Assembly: GCA_021202335.1 (NCBI GenBank)
Contig: JAJQDE010000024.1
Location: 1 to 64,000 of the forward strand
Source of the DNA: Lachnospiraceae bacterium
GTDB taxonomy: Bacteria > Bacillota > Clostridia > Lachnospirales > Lachnospiraceae
Direction of reading: 5' to 3'
DNA length: 64,000 bases
The notes beneath the pieces are model-generated. The model did no database searches and was not told the origin of the DNA. It saw nothing but the letters and a program-made list of their open reading frames with translations. A program made the position numbers and the translations under genes. This document shows, in pieces, positions 23,528-34,771 of this stretch (positions within the stretch are counted from its first letter, which is position 1; each line of letters begins with the position of its first letter).

Positions 23528-25510
23528 ATGAACTTCAAGCTTCACGCTCCATATCAGCCCACGGGTGACCAGCCGCAGGCAATCGAGGCGCTCGTGAAGG
23601 GCTTCAAGGAAGGCAATCAATTCCAGACTTTACTGGGGGTTACGGGTTCGGGAAAGACCTTCACGATGGCGAATGTGATTGCGGCGCTAAATAAGCCCAC
23701 GCTTATCATCAGCCACAACAAAACCCTTGCGGGACAATTGTACTCCGAAATGAAGGAATTTTTCCCTGAAAACGCGGTGGAGTATTTTGTGTCCTACTAT
23801 GACTATTATCAGCCGGAGGCTTATATCCCATCGTCTGACACCTATATTGCAAAGGATTCCGCGGTGAATGACGAGATAGACAAGCTGCGGCTGTCGGCTA
23901 CGGCGTCGCTTACTGAGCGCAGGGATGTGGTCGTTGTCGCGTCCGTGTCCTGCATATACGGTTTGGGAAGCCCCGACGAGTATCAGGGCATGATGCTTTC
24001 TCTGCGCCCCGGCATGGAAAAGGATAGGGACAGTGTCATACGCGCACTGATAGAGATGCAGTATGACAGGAATGACATTGACCTTGAGCGCGGGCGTTTC
24101 CGCGTGCATGGGGATGTTGTGGACATAAATCCCGCGCAGGGCGGCGACAGCCTTATCCGCATAGAATATTTTGGCGACGAGATAGACCGTATATGTGAAA
24201 TAGATCCCGAGACAAGCAAGGTCACGGCGACGCTTGAGCATGTCACGATTTTCCCCGCGTCGCATTACGTGGTTGCGCCCGAGAGGATAAAGACGGCGTG
24301 TGAAAATATTGAGGCGGAGATGAAGGAGCGCGTGCGGTACTTTAAGAGCGAGGACAAGCTCCTTGAGGCGCAGCGCATATCCGAGCGCACGAATTTTGAC
24401 GTGGAGATGCTTCGGGAAACGGGCTTCTGTTCGGGAATTGAAAATTATTCAAGGCATTTGAACGGCACGCGTGAGGGCGACCCGCCGTACTGTCTTTTGG
24501 ACTTCTTTACGGACGATTTTCTTATCATAGTGGACGAGTCGCATATGACGATACCGCAGATACGCGGAATGTACGCGGGCGACCGTTCGCGCAAGAATAC
24601 ACTCGTGGAGTATGGCTTCAGGCTTCCCTCCGCTTTGGATAACAGACCGCTTAAATTCGAGGAGTTTGAGCAGAAGATAGACCAAATGCTTTTTGTGTCG
24701 GCAACTCCCGGCGTTTACGAGGGCGAGCATGAGCTTTTGCGCACAGAGCAGGTTATCAGACCGACGGGGCTTTTGGATCCTGAGATTATCGTTTGTCCTG
24801 TCGAGGGGCAGATTGACGACCTTATATCGCGCATAAACGAGCAGACGAAAAACCACAACAAGGTTTTAGTGACGACGCTCACAAAGCATATGGCGGAGGA
24901 TTTGACGAAGTATTTAAGCGAGGTCGGCATACGCGTAAAATATCTGCACTCCGACATTGATACGCTGGAGAGGTCGGAGATTATAAGAGATATGCGCCTT
25001 GACGTGTTTGACGTTTTAGTGGGTATCAACCTTTTACGAGAGGGGCTGGATATCCCCGAGATTTCGCTTGTCGCAATCCTTGACGCGGACAAGGAGGGCT
25101 TTCTGCGTTCCGCCACATCGCTGATACAGACCGTTGGGCGCGCGGCGAGGAACGCGCAGGGGCACGTGGTAATGTACGCGGACGTGATAACGGATTCCGT
25201 GCGTGAAACGCTTGACGAAACGGAGCGCAGGCGCAAAATACAGCAAAAATACAATGAGGAGCATAATATCACGCCGCAGACCATCAAAAAGGCGGTGCGC
25301 GATCTGATAAGCATTTCAAAGGCTGTCGCGAAGGAGGAGCAGGTGTTTGAGAAGGATCCTGAATCCATGGATGAGAAGGAGCTGAAAAAGCTTATAGCGA
25401 CGGTGGAGAAGAATATGCGCAGGGCGGCGGCTGATTTGAACTTTGAGGCGGCGGTAGAGCTTCGCGATAAAATGCTTGAGCTTAAAACGATGCTTGGAAA
25501 AATGGAATAG
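23528..25510 (+). CDS. uvrB: UvrABC excinuclease subunit B
   Basis: 660 residues, standard UvrB length. Walker [14 protein letters not shown] near 40, the beta-hairpin segment [11 protein letters not shown] used to probe DNA, VDESH, and helicase motifs [14 protein letters not shown] and QTVGRAARN are present. A C-terminal UVR domain ([13 protein letters not shown]) binds UvrC. It loads on damaged DNA with UvrA in nucleotide excision repair. Its start is preceded by a hairpin element. uvrA follows after 29 bases, so both are co-expressed. Confidence 0.97.
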   Translation: MNFKLHAPYQPTGDQPQAIEALVKGFKEGNQFQTLLGVTGSGKTFTMANVIAALNKPTLIISHNKTLAGQLYSEMKEFFPENAVEYFVSYYDYYQPEAYIPSSDTYIAKDSAVNDEIDKLRLSATASLTERRDVVVVASVSCIYGLGSPDEYQGMMLSLRPGMEKDRDSVIRALIEMQYDRNDIDLERGRFRVHGDVVDINPAQGGDSLIRIEYFGDEIDRICEIDPETSKVTATLEHVTIFPASHYVVAPERIKTACENIEAEMKERVRYFKSEDKLLEAQRISERTNFDVEMLRETGFCSGIENYSRHLNGTREGDPPYCLLDFFTDDFLIIVDESHMTIPQIRGMYAGDRSRKNTLVEYGFRLPSALDNRPLKFEEFEQKIDQMLFVSATPGVYEGEHELLRTEQVIRPTGLLDPEIIVCPVEGQIDDLISRINEQTKNHNKVLVTTLTKHMAEDLTKYLSEVGIRVKYLHSDIDTLERSEIIRDMRLDVFDVLVGINLLREGLDIPEISLVAILDADKEGFLRSATSLIQTVGRAARNAQGHVVMYADVITDSVRETLDETERRRKIQQKYNEEHNITPQTIKKAVRDLISISKAVAKEEQVFEKDPESMDEKELKKLIATVEKNMRRAAADLNFEAAVELRDKMLELKTMLGKME

Positions 25511-25539
25511 TTGGCGAAGCTCAGAAATGAGGGATTAAT

Positions 25540-28410
25540 ATGAACGAACAGGAATTAAAAATGCTTCCGAAGGGGGAAGTAATAAGGATAAGGGGCGCAA
25601 ATGAGCATAACCTTAAAAATATCAATCTGGATATACCGCGAAACAAATTCGTGGTGCTGACGGGGCTTTCCGGCTCAGGAAAATCCTCGCTTGCCTTTGA
25701 TACCATATATGCGGAGGGACAGCGCAGATATATGGAGTCGCTTTCCTCGTATGCGAGAATGTTTTTGGGGCAGATGGAAAAGCCGAATGTGGACAGCATC
25801 GAGGGGCTTTCTCCCGCCATTTCCATAGACCAAAAATCCACGAACCGAAACCCGCGCTCAACCGTGGGAACCGTGACGGAGGTCTATGATTATTTCAGGC
25901 TTTTGTATGCGCGGATTGGTATTCCGCACTGTCCGAAATGCGGGAGAGAGATTAAGCGCCAGACCATAGACCAAATGACGGATCAACTGATGAGCCTTGA
26001 ACAGGGTACGAAAATCCAGCTTATGGCGCCTGTTGTGCGGGGAAGAAAGGGCGAGCACGCAAAGGTGATTGACCGCGCTAAGAAAAGCGGATATGTAAGA
26101 GTGCGCGTTGACGGAAGCATGTACGACTTGTCGGAGGAGATAAAGCTTGACAAAAACATCAAGCACAATATAGAGATAGTAGTTGACAGGCTTGTGGTCA
26201 GGGAGGGCATTGAGCGCAGACTCACGGACTCTATCGAGAACGTTATGGCACTCTCCGACGGACTGCTGCTTGTTGATGTGGCAGGCGGCGGAACTCTGAA
26301 CTTTTCGGACAGCTTTTCGTGCCCTGACTGCGGCGTCAGCATTGACGAGGTGGAGCCCAGAAGCTTTTCCTTCAATAATCCCTTCGGTGCGTGTCCTGAG
26401 TGCGTGGGGCTTGGCTATAAAATGGAGTTTGACGAGGATCTTATGATACCCGACAAAACCCTTAGCATAAATGAGGGCGCTATTACGGTTATGGGCTGGC
26501 AGTCCTGTGCGGATAAAGGGAGCTTTACGAATGCGATTTTGCAGGCGCTCTGCAAGGAGTACGGCTTTTCGCTTGACACGCCCTTTTGCGAGCTTTCGGA
26601 CGAGGTGCGTGATATGCTGATTAACGGAACGGGTGGCAGGACCGTCACTGTTTACTATAAGGGGCAGCGCGGTGAGGGCAGATATCCGATTGCCTTTGAG
26701 GGGCTGATTAAAAACGTGGAGCGCAAATATCGTGAAACCGCCTCCGAAATCACAAAGAGCGAATACGAAACCTTTATGCGCATCACGCCGTGCCGGGAAT
26801 GTGGGGGAAGGCGTTTGAAGAAAAGCTCGCTCGCAGTTACCGTGTGCGGCAAAAACATCCACGAGATAACCTCGATGTCCATCGGAAGCCTTTATGATTT
26901 TCTCGACACGATGGAGCTTACAAGTCAGCAGCAGCTTATAGGGAAAAGGATATTAAAGGAAATCAAGGCAAGAGTAGGCTTCCTGGCGAGCGTGGGTCTG
27001 GAATATTTAAGCCTTGCAAGAGGCACGGCTACGCTTTCGGGCGGCGAGGCGCAGCGCATCAGGCTTGCTACACAGATTGGTTCGGGGCTTGTGGGAGTCT
27101 GTTATATTTTGGACGAGCCGAGCATCGGGCTTCACCAGCGCGATAACGACAAGCTTATTTCAGCGCTCAAAAATCTGCAGGAGCTTGGGAATACTCTGAT
27201 AGTCGTAGAGCATGACGAGGACACCATGCTTGCGGCGGATCATGTGGTGGATATCGGACCGGGAGCGGGCGAGCACGGCGGCGAGGTCGTGGCGCAGGGA
27301 ACGGCGCAGGAGATTATGCAGGTGGAGCGGTCGATTACAGGTCAATACTTAAGCGGCAGACTGCAGATTCCCGTGCCTGCCGTCAGAAGAAAGCCCGCCG
27401 GCTGGCTTACCGTCAGGGGTGCGGCGGAAAATAATCTTAAAAACATAACCGTAAAATTCCCGCTTGGCGTATTTACGTGCGTGACAGGCGTGTCAGGCTC
27501 GGGCAAAAGCTCGCTTGTAAATGAAATTTTATATAAATACCTTGCAAAAAAGCTGAACCGCGCACGCACGATTCCCGGAAAATTCAAAAAAATAGAGGGG
27601 ACAGAGCAGCTTGACAAGGTTATCAATATCGACCAGTCGCCCATAGGCAGGACGCCGCGCTCGAACCCCGCGACCTACACGGGCGTGTTTGATCAGATAC
27701 GCGATTTGTTTGCGTCGACGCAGGATGCGAAGGCGCGCGGCTACACAAAGGGGCGCTTCAGCTTTAACGTCAAGGGCGGGCGCTGCGAGGCATGCGGCGG
27801 CGACGGTATCATCAAAATCGAGATGCATTTTCTGCCGGACGTGTATGTGCCCTGCGAGGTGTGCCAGGGGAAACGCTATAACCGTGAGACCCTTGAGGTC
27901 AAATATAAGGGGAAGAGCATTTATGATGTGCTCGACATGACGGTTGAGGAGGCGCTTAAATTTTTTGAGCCTGTTCCTTCCATTAGAAAGAAGATTGAAA
28001 CCCTGTATGATGTGGGGCTTTCCTATATTAAGCTTGGACAGCCGTCCACCACGCTTTCCGGAGGCGAGGCGCAGCGGATTAAGCTTGCGACGGAGCTTAG
28101 CCGCAGGAGCACGGGGAAAACCATCTACATTCTTGACGAGCCTACGACAGGGCTTCACTTTGCGGACGTCCATAAGCTTGTGGAGATACTGCAAAGGCTT
28201 GCGGAGGGCGGCAATACGGTGGTTGTAATTGAGCATAACCTTGACGTGATAAAAACTGCGGACTACATTATCGATATCGGTCCGGAGGGCGGCGACGGCG
28301 GCGGCACCGTGATTGCGGAGGGGACGCCGGAGAAGCTTGCGGAGGACGAACGCTCCTATACGGGAATTTATGTGAAAAAAATGCTGGAGCGCGCAAAAAA
28401 TACGCCGTAA
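25540..28410 (+). CDS. uvrA: UvrABC excinuclease subunit A
   Basis: 956 residues. Two ABC ATPase halves, each with Walker A ([14 protein letters not shown] and [13 protein letters not shown]), signature ([10 protein letters not shown] twice) and Walker B ([16 protein letters not shown]). Zinc-binding CxxC pairs are visible ([27 protein letters not shown]). It recognises DNA damage and loads UvrB. ATG with GAGGG upstream; the short gap after uvrB (GCGAAGCTCAGAAATGAGGG) contains the recurring AGAAATGAGG leader motif. About 285 bases without a terminator separate it from mbl. Confidence 0.97.
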   Translation: MNEQELKMLPKGEVIRIRGANEHNLKNINLDIPRNKFVVLTGLSGSGKSSLAFDTIYAEGQRRYMESLSSYARMFLGQMEKPNVDSIEGLSPAISIDQKSTNRNPRSTVGTVTEVYDYFRLLYARIGIPHCPKCGREIKRQTIDQMTDQLMSLEQGTKIQLMAPVVRGRKGEHAKVIDRAKKSGYVRVRVDGSMYDLSEEIKLDKNIKHNIEIVVDRLVVREGIERRLTDSIENVMALSDGLLLVDVAGGGTLNFSDSFSCPDCGVSIDEVEPRSFSFNNPFGACPECVGLGYKMEFDEDLMIPDKTLSINEGAITVMGWQSCADKGSFTNAILQALCKEYGFSLDTPFCELSDEVRDMLINGTGGRTVTVYYKGQRGEGRYPIAFEGLIKNVERKYRETASEITKSEYETFMRITPCRECGGRRLKKSSLAVTVCGKNIHEITSMSIGSLYDFLDTMELTSQQQLIGKRILKEIKARVGFLASVGLEYLSLARGTATLSGGEAQRIRLATQIGSGLVGVCYILDEPSIGLHQRDNDKLISALKNLQELGNTLIVVEHDEDTMLAADHVVDIGPGAGEHGGEVVAQGTAQEIMQVERSITGQYLSGRLQIPVPAVRRKPAGWLTVRGAAENNLKNITVKFPLGVFTCVTGVSGSGKSSLVNEILYKYLAKKLNRARTIPGKFKKIEGTEQLDKVINIDQSPIGRTPRSNPATYTGVFDQIRDLFASTQDAKARGYTKGRFSFNVKGGRCEACGGDGIIKIEMHFLPDVYVPCEVCQGKRYNRETLEVKYKGKSIYDVLDMTVEEALKFFEPVPSIRKKIETLYDVGLSYIKLGQPSTTLSGGEAQRIKLATELSRRSTGKTIYILDEPTTGLHFADVHKLVEILQRLAEGGNTVVVIEHNLDVIKTADYIIDIGPEGGDGGGTVIAEGTPEKLAEDERSYTGIYVKKMLERAKNTP

Positions 28411-28508
28411 AAATCCGGGCTAAAGTATTTAGGAATATGTCCGATATATAAAATAAGGCGTGAAATGCGGTAGTGTGAATAAAAAAATAAAAAAAGCGTG
28501 AAAACCCT

Positions 28509-28536
28509 TTGAAAATTGGCTGAATTAGGTTATAAT
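28509..28536 (+). promoter_or_regulatory. Promoter upstream of mbl
   Basis: TTGAAA (28509-28514), 16 bases, TATAAT (28531-28536). A 15-base sequence TGCGGTAGTGTGAAT (28466-28480) just upstream also occurs in both copies of the polyamine operon leader. Confidence 0.65.
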
Positions 28537-28695
28537 GTACGCGGACATAGTGCGTCGCATTGGAATAGGCTAAGACGAAACTGTTATAATAATTCATTAA
28601 GACCATGAATCGCAGTGAACGGCATAAAGTCGTTTATTATTGTGAAACGGATATGGAAAGCGACGTTATCAATCGGAATGAAAGGGGCAGCAGCC

Positions 28696-29691
28696 ATGCA
28701 ATATACAGATATTGGAATAGATTTGGGAACCGCCAGCATACTGGTTTACATCAGGGGCAAGGGCGTTGTTTTGAAGGAGCCGTCAGTGGTGGCGTTTGAC
28801 CGGGACACGGATAAAATAAAGGCAATCGGGGAGGACGCGCGTCTGATGCTGGGAAGAACTCCCGGAAACATCATTGCCGTCAGACCGCTTCGTCAGGGAG
28901 TTATTTCCGATTATAAGGTGACGGAGCAGATGATGAAGCACTTTATTCAAAAGGCGCTTGGGAGGAAAACCTTCCGAAAGCCGATTATCGCGGTGTGTGT
29001 GCCCAGCGGAGTTACGGAGGTTGAGAAAAAGGCGGTTGAGGATGCCACCTATCAGGCAGGGGCAAGAGATGTAAAGATTATTGAGGAGCCTATAGCTGCG
29101 GCAATTGGCGCGGGTATTGATATTTCAAAGCCCTGTGGCAATATGATTGTCGATATCGGCGGAGGCACATCGGACATCGCGGTTATCTCATTGGGCGGCA
29201 CGGTAGTCAGCGCGTCCATCAAGATAGCGGGCGACGACTTTGACGAGGCAATCGTGCGCTACATGAGGAAGAAGCACAATCTTCTCATCGGCGAGAGGAC
29301 TGCGGAGGATATTAAAATTAAAATCGGTTCAGCCTTTAAGCGTCCGGAGGTGGACTACATGGACGTCAGGGGTCGTAATTTAGTCACGGGGCTTCCAAAG
29401 ACAATCCGGGTATCGTCGGAGGAAACGGAGGAGGCGCTGCGCGAAACAACGGCGCAGATTATCGACACAATCCACAGTGTGCTTGAGAAAACCCCGCCGG
29501 AGCTTGCGGCGGACATTGCCGACCGGGGCATTGTGCTTACGGGAGGAGGAAGCCTTCTTCGCGGGCTGGAGGATTTGATAGAGTCAAGAACAGGTATAAA
29601 CACGATGACGGCGGAGGATCCAATGACCGCAGTCGCAATCGGAACGGGCAAGTATGTTGAATTTTTGGCGGGCGCCCGGGACGAGCTTTGA
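28696..29691 (+). CDS. mbl: MreB/Mbl actin-like rod-shape protein
   Basis: 331 residues with the actin-fold motifs IGIDLGTASILVYI (phosphate 1), VDIGGGTSDIAVIS (phosphate 2) and VLTGGGSLLRGL (adenosine). MreB paralogues polymerise under the membrane and guide lateral wall synthesis. The gene order with two flagellar basal-body genes downstream equals mbl-flhO-flhP of Bacillus, which favours Mbl. I placed the start at the ATG at 28696 with AAAGGGG upstream, because the extra 27 residues of the tracked ORF are not part of the family. Confidence 0.9.
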   Translation: MQYTDIGIDLGTASILVYIRGKGVVLKEPSVVAFDRDTDKIKAIGEDARLMLGRTPGNIIAVRPLRQGVISDYKVTEQMMKHFIQKALGRKTFRKPIIAVCVPSGVTEVEKKAVEDATYQAGARDVKIIEEPIAAAIGAGIDISKPCGNMIVDIGGGTSDIAVISLGGTVVSASIKIAGDDFDEAIVRYMRKKHNLLIGERTAEDIKIKIGSAFKRPEVDYMDVRGRNLVTGLPKTIRVSSEETEEALRETTAQIIDTIHSVLEKTPPELAADIADRGIVLTGGGSLLRGLEDLIESRTGINTMTAEDPMTAVAIGTGKYVEFLAGARDEL

Positions 29692-29713
29692 TTTTGATAA
29701 GGAGGATTAACGG

Positions 29714-30490
29714 ATGCTTAGAGGTTTATACACGGCATATACCGGCATGCTGAACGAGCAGTACAGGATGGACATTATGTCCAACAATCTTGCGAACGCG
29801 GACACTACGGGCTACAAAAAGGAAGGCTCCACGAGTCAGGCTTACGATGAGGTTATGGCGGTGAAAATCAAGGATTTGTCGGAAAATCCGAATGTGCCAA
29901 AGGAGCTGGGGAATATGAGCCTCGGAGTGAAGATAGGCGAAACATATACTGATTTTTCACAAGGCTCGCTCAGGATAACGGATAACACATATGATTTGGC
30001 GCTGGGCGGCGACGGCTTCTTTAATATTGAATTTACCAACAAGGCGGGTGAAACCTCCACGAAATACACGCGTGCAGGCGATTTTACGGTGACGAAGGAC
30101 GGCTGGCTTGTGACGAAGGACGGAGATTATGTTCTCGGCGAGAACGGCAGGATACAGCTTTCGACCACCGCAGAAAGCACGGTCATTGACGGCGAGGGCA
30201 ATATATATCAGAACGGGAGTCTTGTTGCGAGCTTGAAAATTACAAGCTTTGAGGACACTAATTACCTGACTCATTACGGGGAAACGATGTGGGACGCTAA
30301 GGATGGCGCGGTGTCATACGACACTGAGGATCCGAATGTTTATCAGGGCTATTTGGAAATGTCCAATGCCAACGTGGTAAAGGAAATGGTAAACATGATT
30401 ACGATTTCCCGACAGTATGAAACAAATCAAAAAATGATTACGACCTTTGATGATTCGCTGGAAAAATCGATGGAGTTAATCAGATTATAA
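29714..30490 (+). CDS. flhO: Flagellar basal-body rod/hook protein (FlhO-type)
   Basis: 258 residues. N-terminal Flg_bb_rod motif (MSNNLANADTTGYKK) and C-terminal Flg_bbr_C motif (SNANVVKEMVNMITISRQYE) are those of FlgG/FlgF-class axial rod proteins. They are exported through the flagellar type III system and assemble the distal rod. GGAGGATTAACGG precedes the ATG, 22 bases after mbl. Outside the main flagellar cluster, this pair corresponds to FlhO/FlhP of Bacillus. Confidence 0.88.
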   Translation: MLRGLYTAYTGMLNEQYRMDIMSNNLANADTTGYKKEGSTSQAYDEVMAVKIKDLSENPNVPKELGNMSLGVKIGETYTDFSQGSLRITDNTYDLALGGDGFFNIEFTNKAGETSTKYTRAGDFTVTKDGWLVTKDGDYVLGENGRIQLSTTAESTVIDGEGNIYQNGSLVASLKITSFEDTNYLTHYGETMWDAKDGAVSYDTEDPNVYQGYLEMSNANVVKEMVNMITISRQYETNQKMITTFDDSLEKSMELIRL

Positions 30491-30503
30491 GGAGGAATAA
30501 AGC

Positions 30504-31322
30504 ATGGTCAGATCATTGTGGACAGGCGCGACCGGCATGATCGCGCAGCAGCTTAACGTGGATAATATTGCGAATAACCTTTCAAATGTGAACACAACCG
30601 GCTATAAGACGGAGGTTATGGAATTTAAGTCGCTTTTGTATCAGACAATCCAGACAAAGAGCACCACGGCGAATATGGAGCAGAAGCCCATCGGCGCGGA
30701 GGTCGGGCTGGGCGTGAGAAATTCATCGATTACATCGGTTTTCACACAGGGAAGCCTTTACGAAACGGACGGCGATACTGATTTTGCCATTGACGGCGAC
30801 GGCTTTTTCGGTATTTTGGGAACGGACGGCGAAACATATTATACAAGGAACGGTAATTTTGTGTTTGCGGTAGGCACGGACGGGCTGATTCTTACCACTA
30901 CCGACGGAATTCCGGTGCTTGATTCGGAGGGCAATACGATTGTACTTGACGGTGATGAGTATGTGTACAGTCAGATTACGGTTTCAAAGGACGGAACGCT
31001 CATGTACCCGGATGACGACGGCGTGGCGCAGAGCCTTGATATCACGCTCGGCTTATGGCAGTTTAATAATCCTGCGGGTCTGAGCAAGGAGGGCGACAGC
31101 CTTTATGCGGTGACGGATGCGAGCGGCGAGGCGATGAACGAGGCGGAAAACGAGAGTCTGCCGCAGAGCACTATTATACAGGGATATCTTGAAGGCTCTA
31201 ATGTGCAGGTGGCCGATGAGATGGTAAATCTGATTGTGGCGCAGAGAGCATACGAAATGAATTCAAAGGTTATCACGACCTCTGATGAGATGCTGCAGCA
31301 GGCGAACCAGTTGAAGAAATAG
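30504..31322 (+). CDS. flhP: Flagellar basal-body rod protein (FlhP-type, FlgG-like)
   Basis: 272 residues, paralogous to the preceding gene: IANNLSNVNTTGYKT at the N-terminus, a central DFAIDGDGFFGIL segment, and SNVQVADEMVNLIVAQRAYE at the C-terminus. Distal rod protein of the flagellum. GGAGG start site, 13 bases after flhO, clearly in the same operon. Confidence 0.9.
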   Translation: MVRSLWTGATGMIAQQLNVDNIANNLSNVNTTGYKTEVMEFKSLLYQTIQTKSTTANMEQKPIGAEVGLGVRNSSITSVFTQGSLYETDGDTDFAIDGDGFFGILGTDGETYYTRNGNFVFAVGTDGLILTTTDGIPVLDSEGNTIVLDGDEYVYSQITVSKDGTLMYPDDDGVAQSLDITLGLWQFNNPAGLSKEGDSLYAVTDASGEAMNEAENESLPQSTIIQGYLEGSNVQVADEMVNLIVAQRAYEMNSKVITTSDEMLQQANQLKK

Positions 31323-31347
31323 CATAAAACTTAGAATGGAGAATAGT

Positions 31348-31737
31348 ATGGATATTAGCGGAGTAGGTTCGGCGTATGCCGATTATCTGACAAGTCAGGC
31401 GTCGTCGCAGAATGCAAGCGCGCTTAAGACGACGCTCGAAAGCGCGGCTTCGTCCACGGACGAGGATGAGCTGATGGATGCCTGCAAGGAGTTTGAGTCA
31501 TACTTTTTGGAGCAGGTATTTGACGCCATGCTGGAAACCACAAAGGTGTTTTCGGATGAGGACGAGGAGGACGGATACGCTTCAAAAATGGTGGATTATT
31601 TTAAGGACTTTGCGGTTCAGGAGCTGTGCGATGAGGCGACATCCGGAGACGGCTTGGGGCTTGCAAATATTCTTTATGAACAGATGAAGCGCAATTATGG
31701 TATAGGAGCAGATATCGTTTCTGCGGAGGAAGTATAA
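31348..31737 (+). CDS. Rod-binding protein (FlgJ N-terminal-like)
   Basis: 129 residues with the rod-binding domain (DACKEFESYFLEQVFDAML and MVDYFKDFAVQELCDE), corresponding to FlgJ without its muramidase half, as is usual in Firmicutes. It probably chaperones or caps rod assembly for the two upstream gene products. I prefer the ATG at 31348 (GGAG seven bases upstream) to the tracked ATG at 31336. A strong terminator ends the operon. Confidence 0.88.
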   Translation: MDISGVGSAYADYLTSQASSQNASALKTTLESAASSTDEDELMDACKEFESYFLEQVFDAMLETTKVFSDEDEEDGYASKMVDYFKDFAVQELCDEATSGDGLGLANILYEQMKRNYGIGADIVSAEEV

Positions 31738-31742
31738 CAGAC

Positions 31743-31776
31743 AGCCGGACCGAAAGCTTTGCGGTTCGGCTTTTTT
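31743..31776 (+). terminator. Intrinsic terminator of the mbl-flagellar operon
   Basis: AGCCGGACCG (31743-31752) pairs with CGGTTCGGCT (31762-31771), ten pairs including one G-T, followed by TTTTTT. Confidence 0.92.
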
Positions 31777-31812
31777 CCTGTTTGAGGCAACGGATTCAAA
31801 GGAGGGACGTGC

Positions 31813-34056
31813 TTGGAAACGCTTAAGGGCTTTGTTGAGCACATTATATATAAAAATCCGCAAAACGGTTACAGTGTTCTCAATCTTGCGGCGGGCGGGC
31901 TGCAGATTACCTGCACGGGGATTTTCACAAATATTGACGAGGGCGAGTGCATCGAGGCCGAGGGAGAATATGTGGAGCATGCGGTATACGGCAGGCAGTT
32001 TAAGACAGAGCGTTTTTGTGTGGTGGAGCCGGAGGATGCGGCTGCGGTAGAGCGTTACCTTGGCTCGGGTGCGATCAAGGGTGTGGGAGCCGCGCTTGCG
32101 GCAAGGATTGTCCGGCGCTTTGGCGACGATACCTTCCGCATTATTGAGGAGGAGCCTCACCGCCTTGCGGAGATAAAGGGCATCAGCGAAAAAAAGGCAA
32201 GGGAAATAGTGGAACAGGTCGAGGAGAAAAGAGATGTGCGCGAGGCGATGATTTTTCTCCAAAAATATGGCATCACAAACGCGCTTTCCCTCAAAATATA
32301 CAAGCAGTACGGTATGGGGCTTTATAAGGTGATGCAGGAAAATCCCTATCGGCTTGCCGAGGATATCTCAGGGATAGGATTTCGCATCGCCGATGAGATT
32401 GCAGCAAAAATCGGCATACACACGGACTCCGATTACCGTATACGCAGCGGTATGCTGTATACGCTTGTTCAGGCGGGGGCTGAAGGGCATGTGTATCTTC
32501 CCGCACAAGCGCTGCTGGAACGGGCGGCGGCAATGCTGGAGCTTACGCGGGAGCAGATTGAGCCGCAGCTTGAAAATCTTGCGATTGACAGGAAAATCGT
32601 CATAAAGGAGAAGGACGGGGAGCGGTGCGTATACTCCAAGGCCGCTTACTATGCGGAGCTGAACTGTGCGAGGATGCTTTTTGAGCTGCAGCGGGCGTTT
32701 GGCGATGCGGACATGCTTACCGATATGGAGAAGGAGCGGCTGGAGGATAAGCTTAAGAGGCTTGAGGAAGCAAACCGCATGGAGCTTGATGAGCTGCAGA
32801 GGCGCTCCGTAATCAGTGCGGTGGAAAACGGTATTTTTATATTGTCCGGAGGGCCCGGAACGGGAAAAACCACTACAATAAACATGATTATCCGTTACTT
32901 CGAGGACGAGGGGCTTGACATTTTCCTTGCGGCGCCTACCGGGCGCGCTGCAAAGCGCATGACAGAGGCGACGGGCTTTGAGGCAAAGACTATACACAGG
33001 CTTTTGGAGCTTAACGGCACGGTGCCGGAGGAGGACAGGGCAAATACGGCGGCGCATTTTGAAAAAAACGAGCTTAATCCTTTGGAGGCGGATGTCATTA
33101 TAATTGACGAGATGTCGATGGTGGATATCTACCTGTTTCAATCCCTGCTGAAGGCAATTGCGCCGGGGACAAGGCTTATCATGGTGGGCGACCGCAATCA
33201 GCTCCCCTCCGTCGGAGCGGGGCAGGTGCTTAAGGATTTGATGGAGAGCGGCAAAATCAGGTCGGTTGTATTGTCGAGGATTTTCCGTCAGGCGGGCGAG
33301 AGCGATATCGTCGTGAATGCGCACAGGATAAACGAGGGGAAGGAAATAACGCTCGATAACAAGAGCAGGGATTTTTTCTTTTTGGAGCGCGATAATGTAA
33401 ATGTGATTTACAAGCATATGATTTTGCTGATAACGGAAAAGCTTCAACGGTATGTTCAGGCGGGAATGTATGATATTCAGGTGCTGACTCCGATGCGCAA
33501 GGGCGCGCTCGGCGTGGAAGCGCTCAATAAAATCCTTCAGCAGTATCTGAACCCGCCGGCAGCAGGCAAGCCTGAGCTTGCGCATGGAGATACCATGCTG
33601 CGGCTTGGAGATAAGGTGATGCAGATAAAAAATAATTATCAGCTTGAATGGGAGATTGTAAGCAAATACGGCATTGCGGTGGACAGCGGGCAGGGAATTT
33701 TTAACGGGGATATCGGTATTATAAAGGAAATCAACGAAACCGCAAGGACAGTGCTGGTGGAGTTTGACGATTTGAGGCGCGTGACCTATTCCATCAATGC
33801 TTTGGACGAAATCGAGCTTGCCTATGCGATTACAATTCATAAATCGCAGGGAAGCGAGTACCCTGCCGTAATAATGCCCCTGCTTGCGGGACCTAAAATG
33901 CTTTTCAACAGGAATCTGCTGTATACGGGCGTCACAAGAGCCAAAAGCTGTGTGACAATCCTCGGAAGCCGTGAAACGGTCCGGCAGATGATAGCAAACG
34001 AAAACGAACAGAAACGATATACGGGATTAAAGGACAGAATATGCGAGATATTTTAA
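31813..34056 (+). CDS. recD2: RecD2-type ATP-dependent DNA helicase
   Basis: 747 residues. N-terminal OB-like and helix-hairpin-helix parts (SGAIKGVGAALAARIV) precede a superfamily 1B helicase core: Walker A GGPGTGKTTTI near 346, APTGRAAKRM, IDEMSMVD, GDRNQLPSVGAG and the C-terminal AITIHKSQGSEYP. RecD2 is the RecBC-independent form of RecD and unwinds DNA 5' to 3' in repair. The start is TTG with GGAGGG six bases upstream. comFC overlaps its 3' end by 16 bases. Confidence 0.93.
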   Translation: METLKGFVEHIIYKNPQNGYSVLNLAAGGLQITCTGIFTNIDEGECIEAEGEYVEHAVYGRQFKTERFCVVEPEDAAAVERYLGSGAIKGVGAALAARIVRRFGDDTFRIIEEEPHRLAEIKGISEKKAREIVEQVEEKRDVREAMIFLQKYGITNALSLKIYKQYGMGLYKVMQENPYRLAEDISGIGFRIADEIAAKIGIHTDSDYRIRSGMLYTLVQAGAEGHVYLPAQALLERAAAMLELTREQIEPQLENLAIDRKIVIKEKDGERCVYSKAAYYAELNCARMLFELQRAFGDADMLTDMEKERLEDKLKRLEEANRMELDELQRRSVISAVENGIFILSGGPGTGKTTTINMIIRYFEDEGLDIFLAAPTGRAAKRMTEATGFEAKTIHRLLELNGTVPEEDRANTAAHFEKNELNPLEADVIIIDEMSMVDIYLFQSLLKAIAPGTRLIMVGDRNQLPSVGAGQVLKDLMESGKIRSVVLSRIFRQAGESDIVVNAHRINEGKEITLDNKSRDFFFLERDNVNVIYKHMILLITEKLQRYVQAGMYDIQVLTPMRKGALGVEALNKILQQYLNPPAAGKPELAHGDTMLRLGDKVMQIKNNYQLEWEIVSKYGIAVDSGQGIFNGDIGIIKEINETARTVLVEFDDLRRVTYSINALDEIELAYAITIHKSQGSEYPAVIMPLLAGPKMLFNRNLLYTGVTRAKSCVTILGSRETVRQMIANENEQKRYTGLKDRICEIF

Positions 34057-34745
34057 TAAATCTGCTTTTTCCGCTGCGCTGCCCTGTCTGCGACGGGATA
34101 GTGCCTGCGGGCACCGGAAGGATATGCAGGGCATGTGCGGGGAAAATCCGTTATATTTCAGAGCCGGCATGCAGAAGGTGCGGCAGACAGCTTAAGGAGG
34201 ACACGGAGGTTTTCTGTACTGCATGCATGAGCGAGGGGCATATATTTGACAGGGGCGTTGCGCTCTATGATTATCAGAGCATGAAAAACAGCATATACCG
34301 CTTTAAATACAAGGGACGCTGCGAATATGCGGATTTTTATGCGGAGGATATATACAGGCGCCTGAAAAACAAAATTCTTGCCATGGAGGCGGATGCCATC
34401 ATACCGGTGCCGCTGCACAGATCGAGGCTCAGGAGCCGGGGCTACAATCAGGCGGAGCTGATTGCAAAGCGTCTGTCCGAGCTTACGGGTATTCCGATGC
34501 GGAAAAATTTAGTGAAAAGGGTCCGGAAAACGGTTCCCCAAAAGAAATTAGATGCGCGCGGCAGGCAAAATAATTTGAAAAAGGCTTTTAATATTAAGTC
34601 AGATGTTGTAAAATTAAATAAAGCTATCCTTGTTGACGATATTTTTACAACGGGCAGCACAATGGACGCCGTGGCAGGAGAGCTTAAGCGCCGCGGAGTT
34701 GAGCGTGTTTACTTTGTAGCCTTATGCATAGGGGAAGGCTTTTAA
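34041..34745 (+). CDS. comFC: ComFC-type phosphoribosyltransferase-like competence protein
   Basis: 234 residues. N-terminal zinc-ribbon cysteines (CPVCDG, CRACAG, CRRCGR, CTACMS) are followed by a type I phosphoribosyltransferase domain with the PRPP loop VDDIFTTGSTMDA and the IPVPLHRSRLRSRGYNQA segment typical of ComF. The family is needed for DNA uptake in competent bacteria; the exact reaction is unknown. The ATG overlaps recD2 by 16 bases, showing translational coupling. Followed by yvyF, as in the Bacillus comF region. Confidence 0.92.
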   Translation: MRDILINLLFPLRCPVCDGIVPAGTGRICRACAGKIRYISEPACRRCGRQLKEDTEVFCTACMSEGHIFDRGVALYDYQSMKNSIYRFKYKGRCEYADFYAEDIYRRLKNKILAMEADAIIPVPLHRSRLRSRGYNQAELIAKRLSELTGIPMRKNLVKRVRKTVPQKKLDARGRQNNLKKAFNIKSDVVKLNKAILVDDIFTTGSTMDAVAGELKRRGVERVYFVALCIGEGF

Positions 34746-34771
34746 ATTATGATATAAACGGAGGGATTTAT

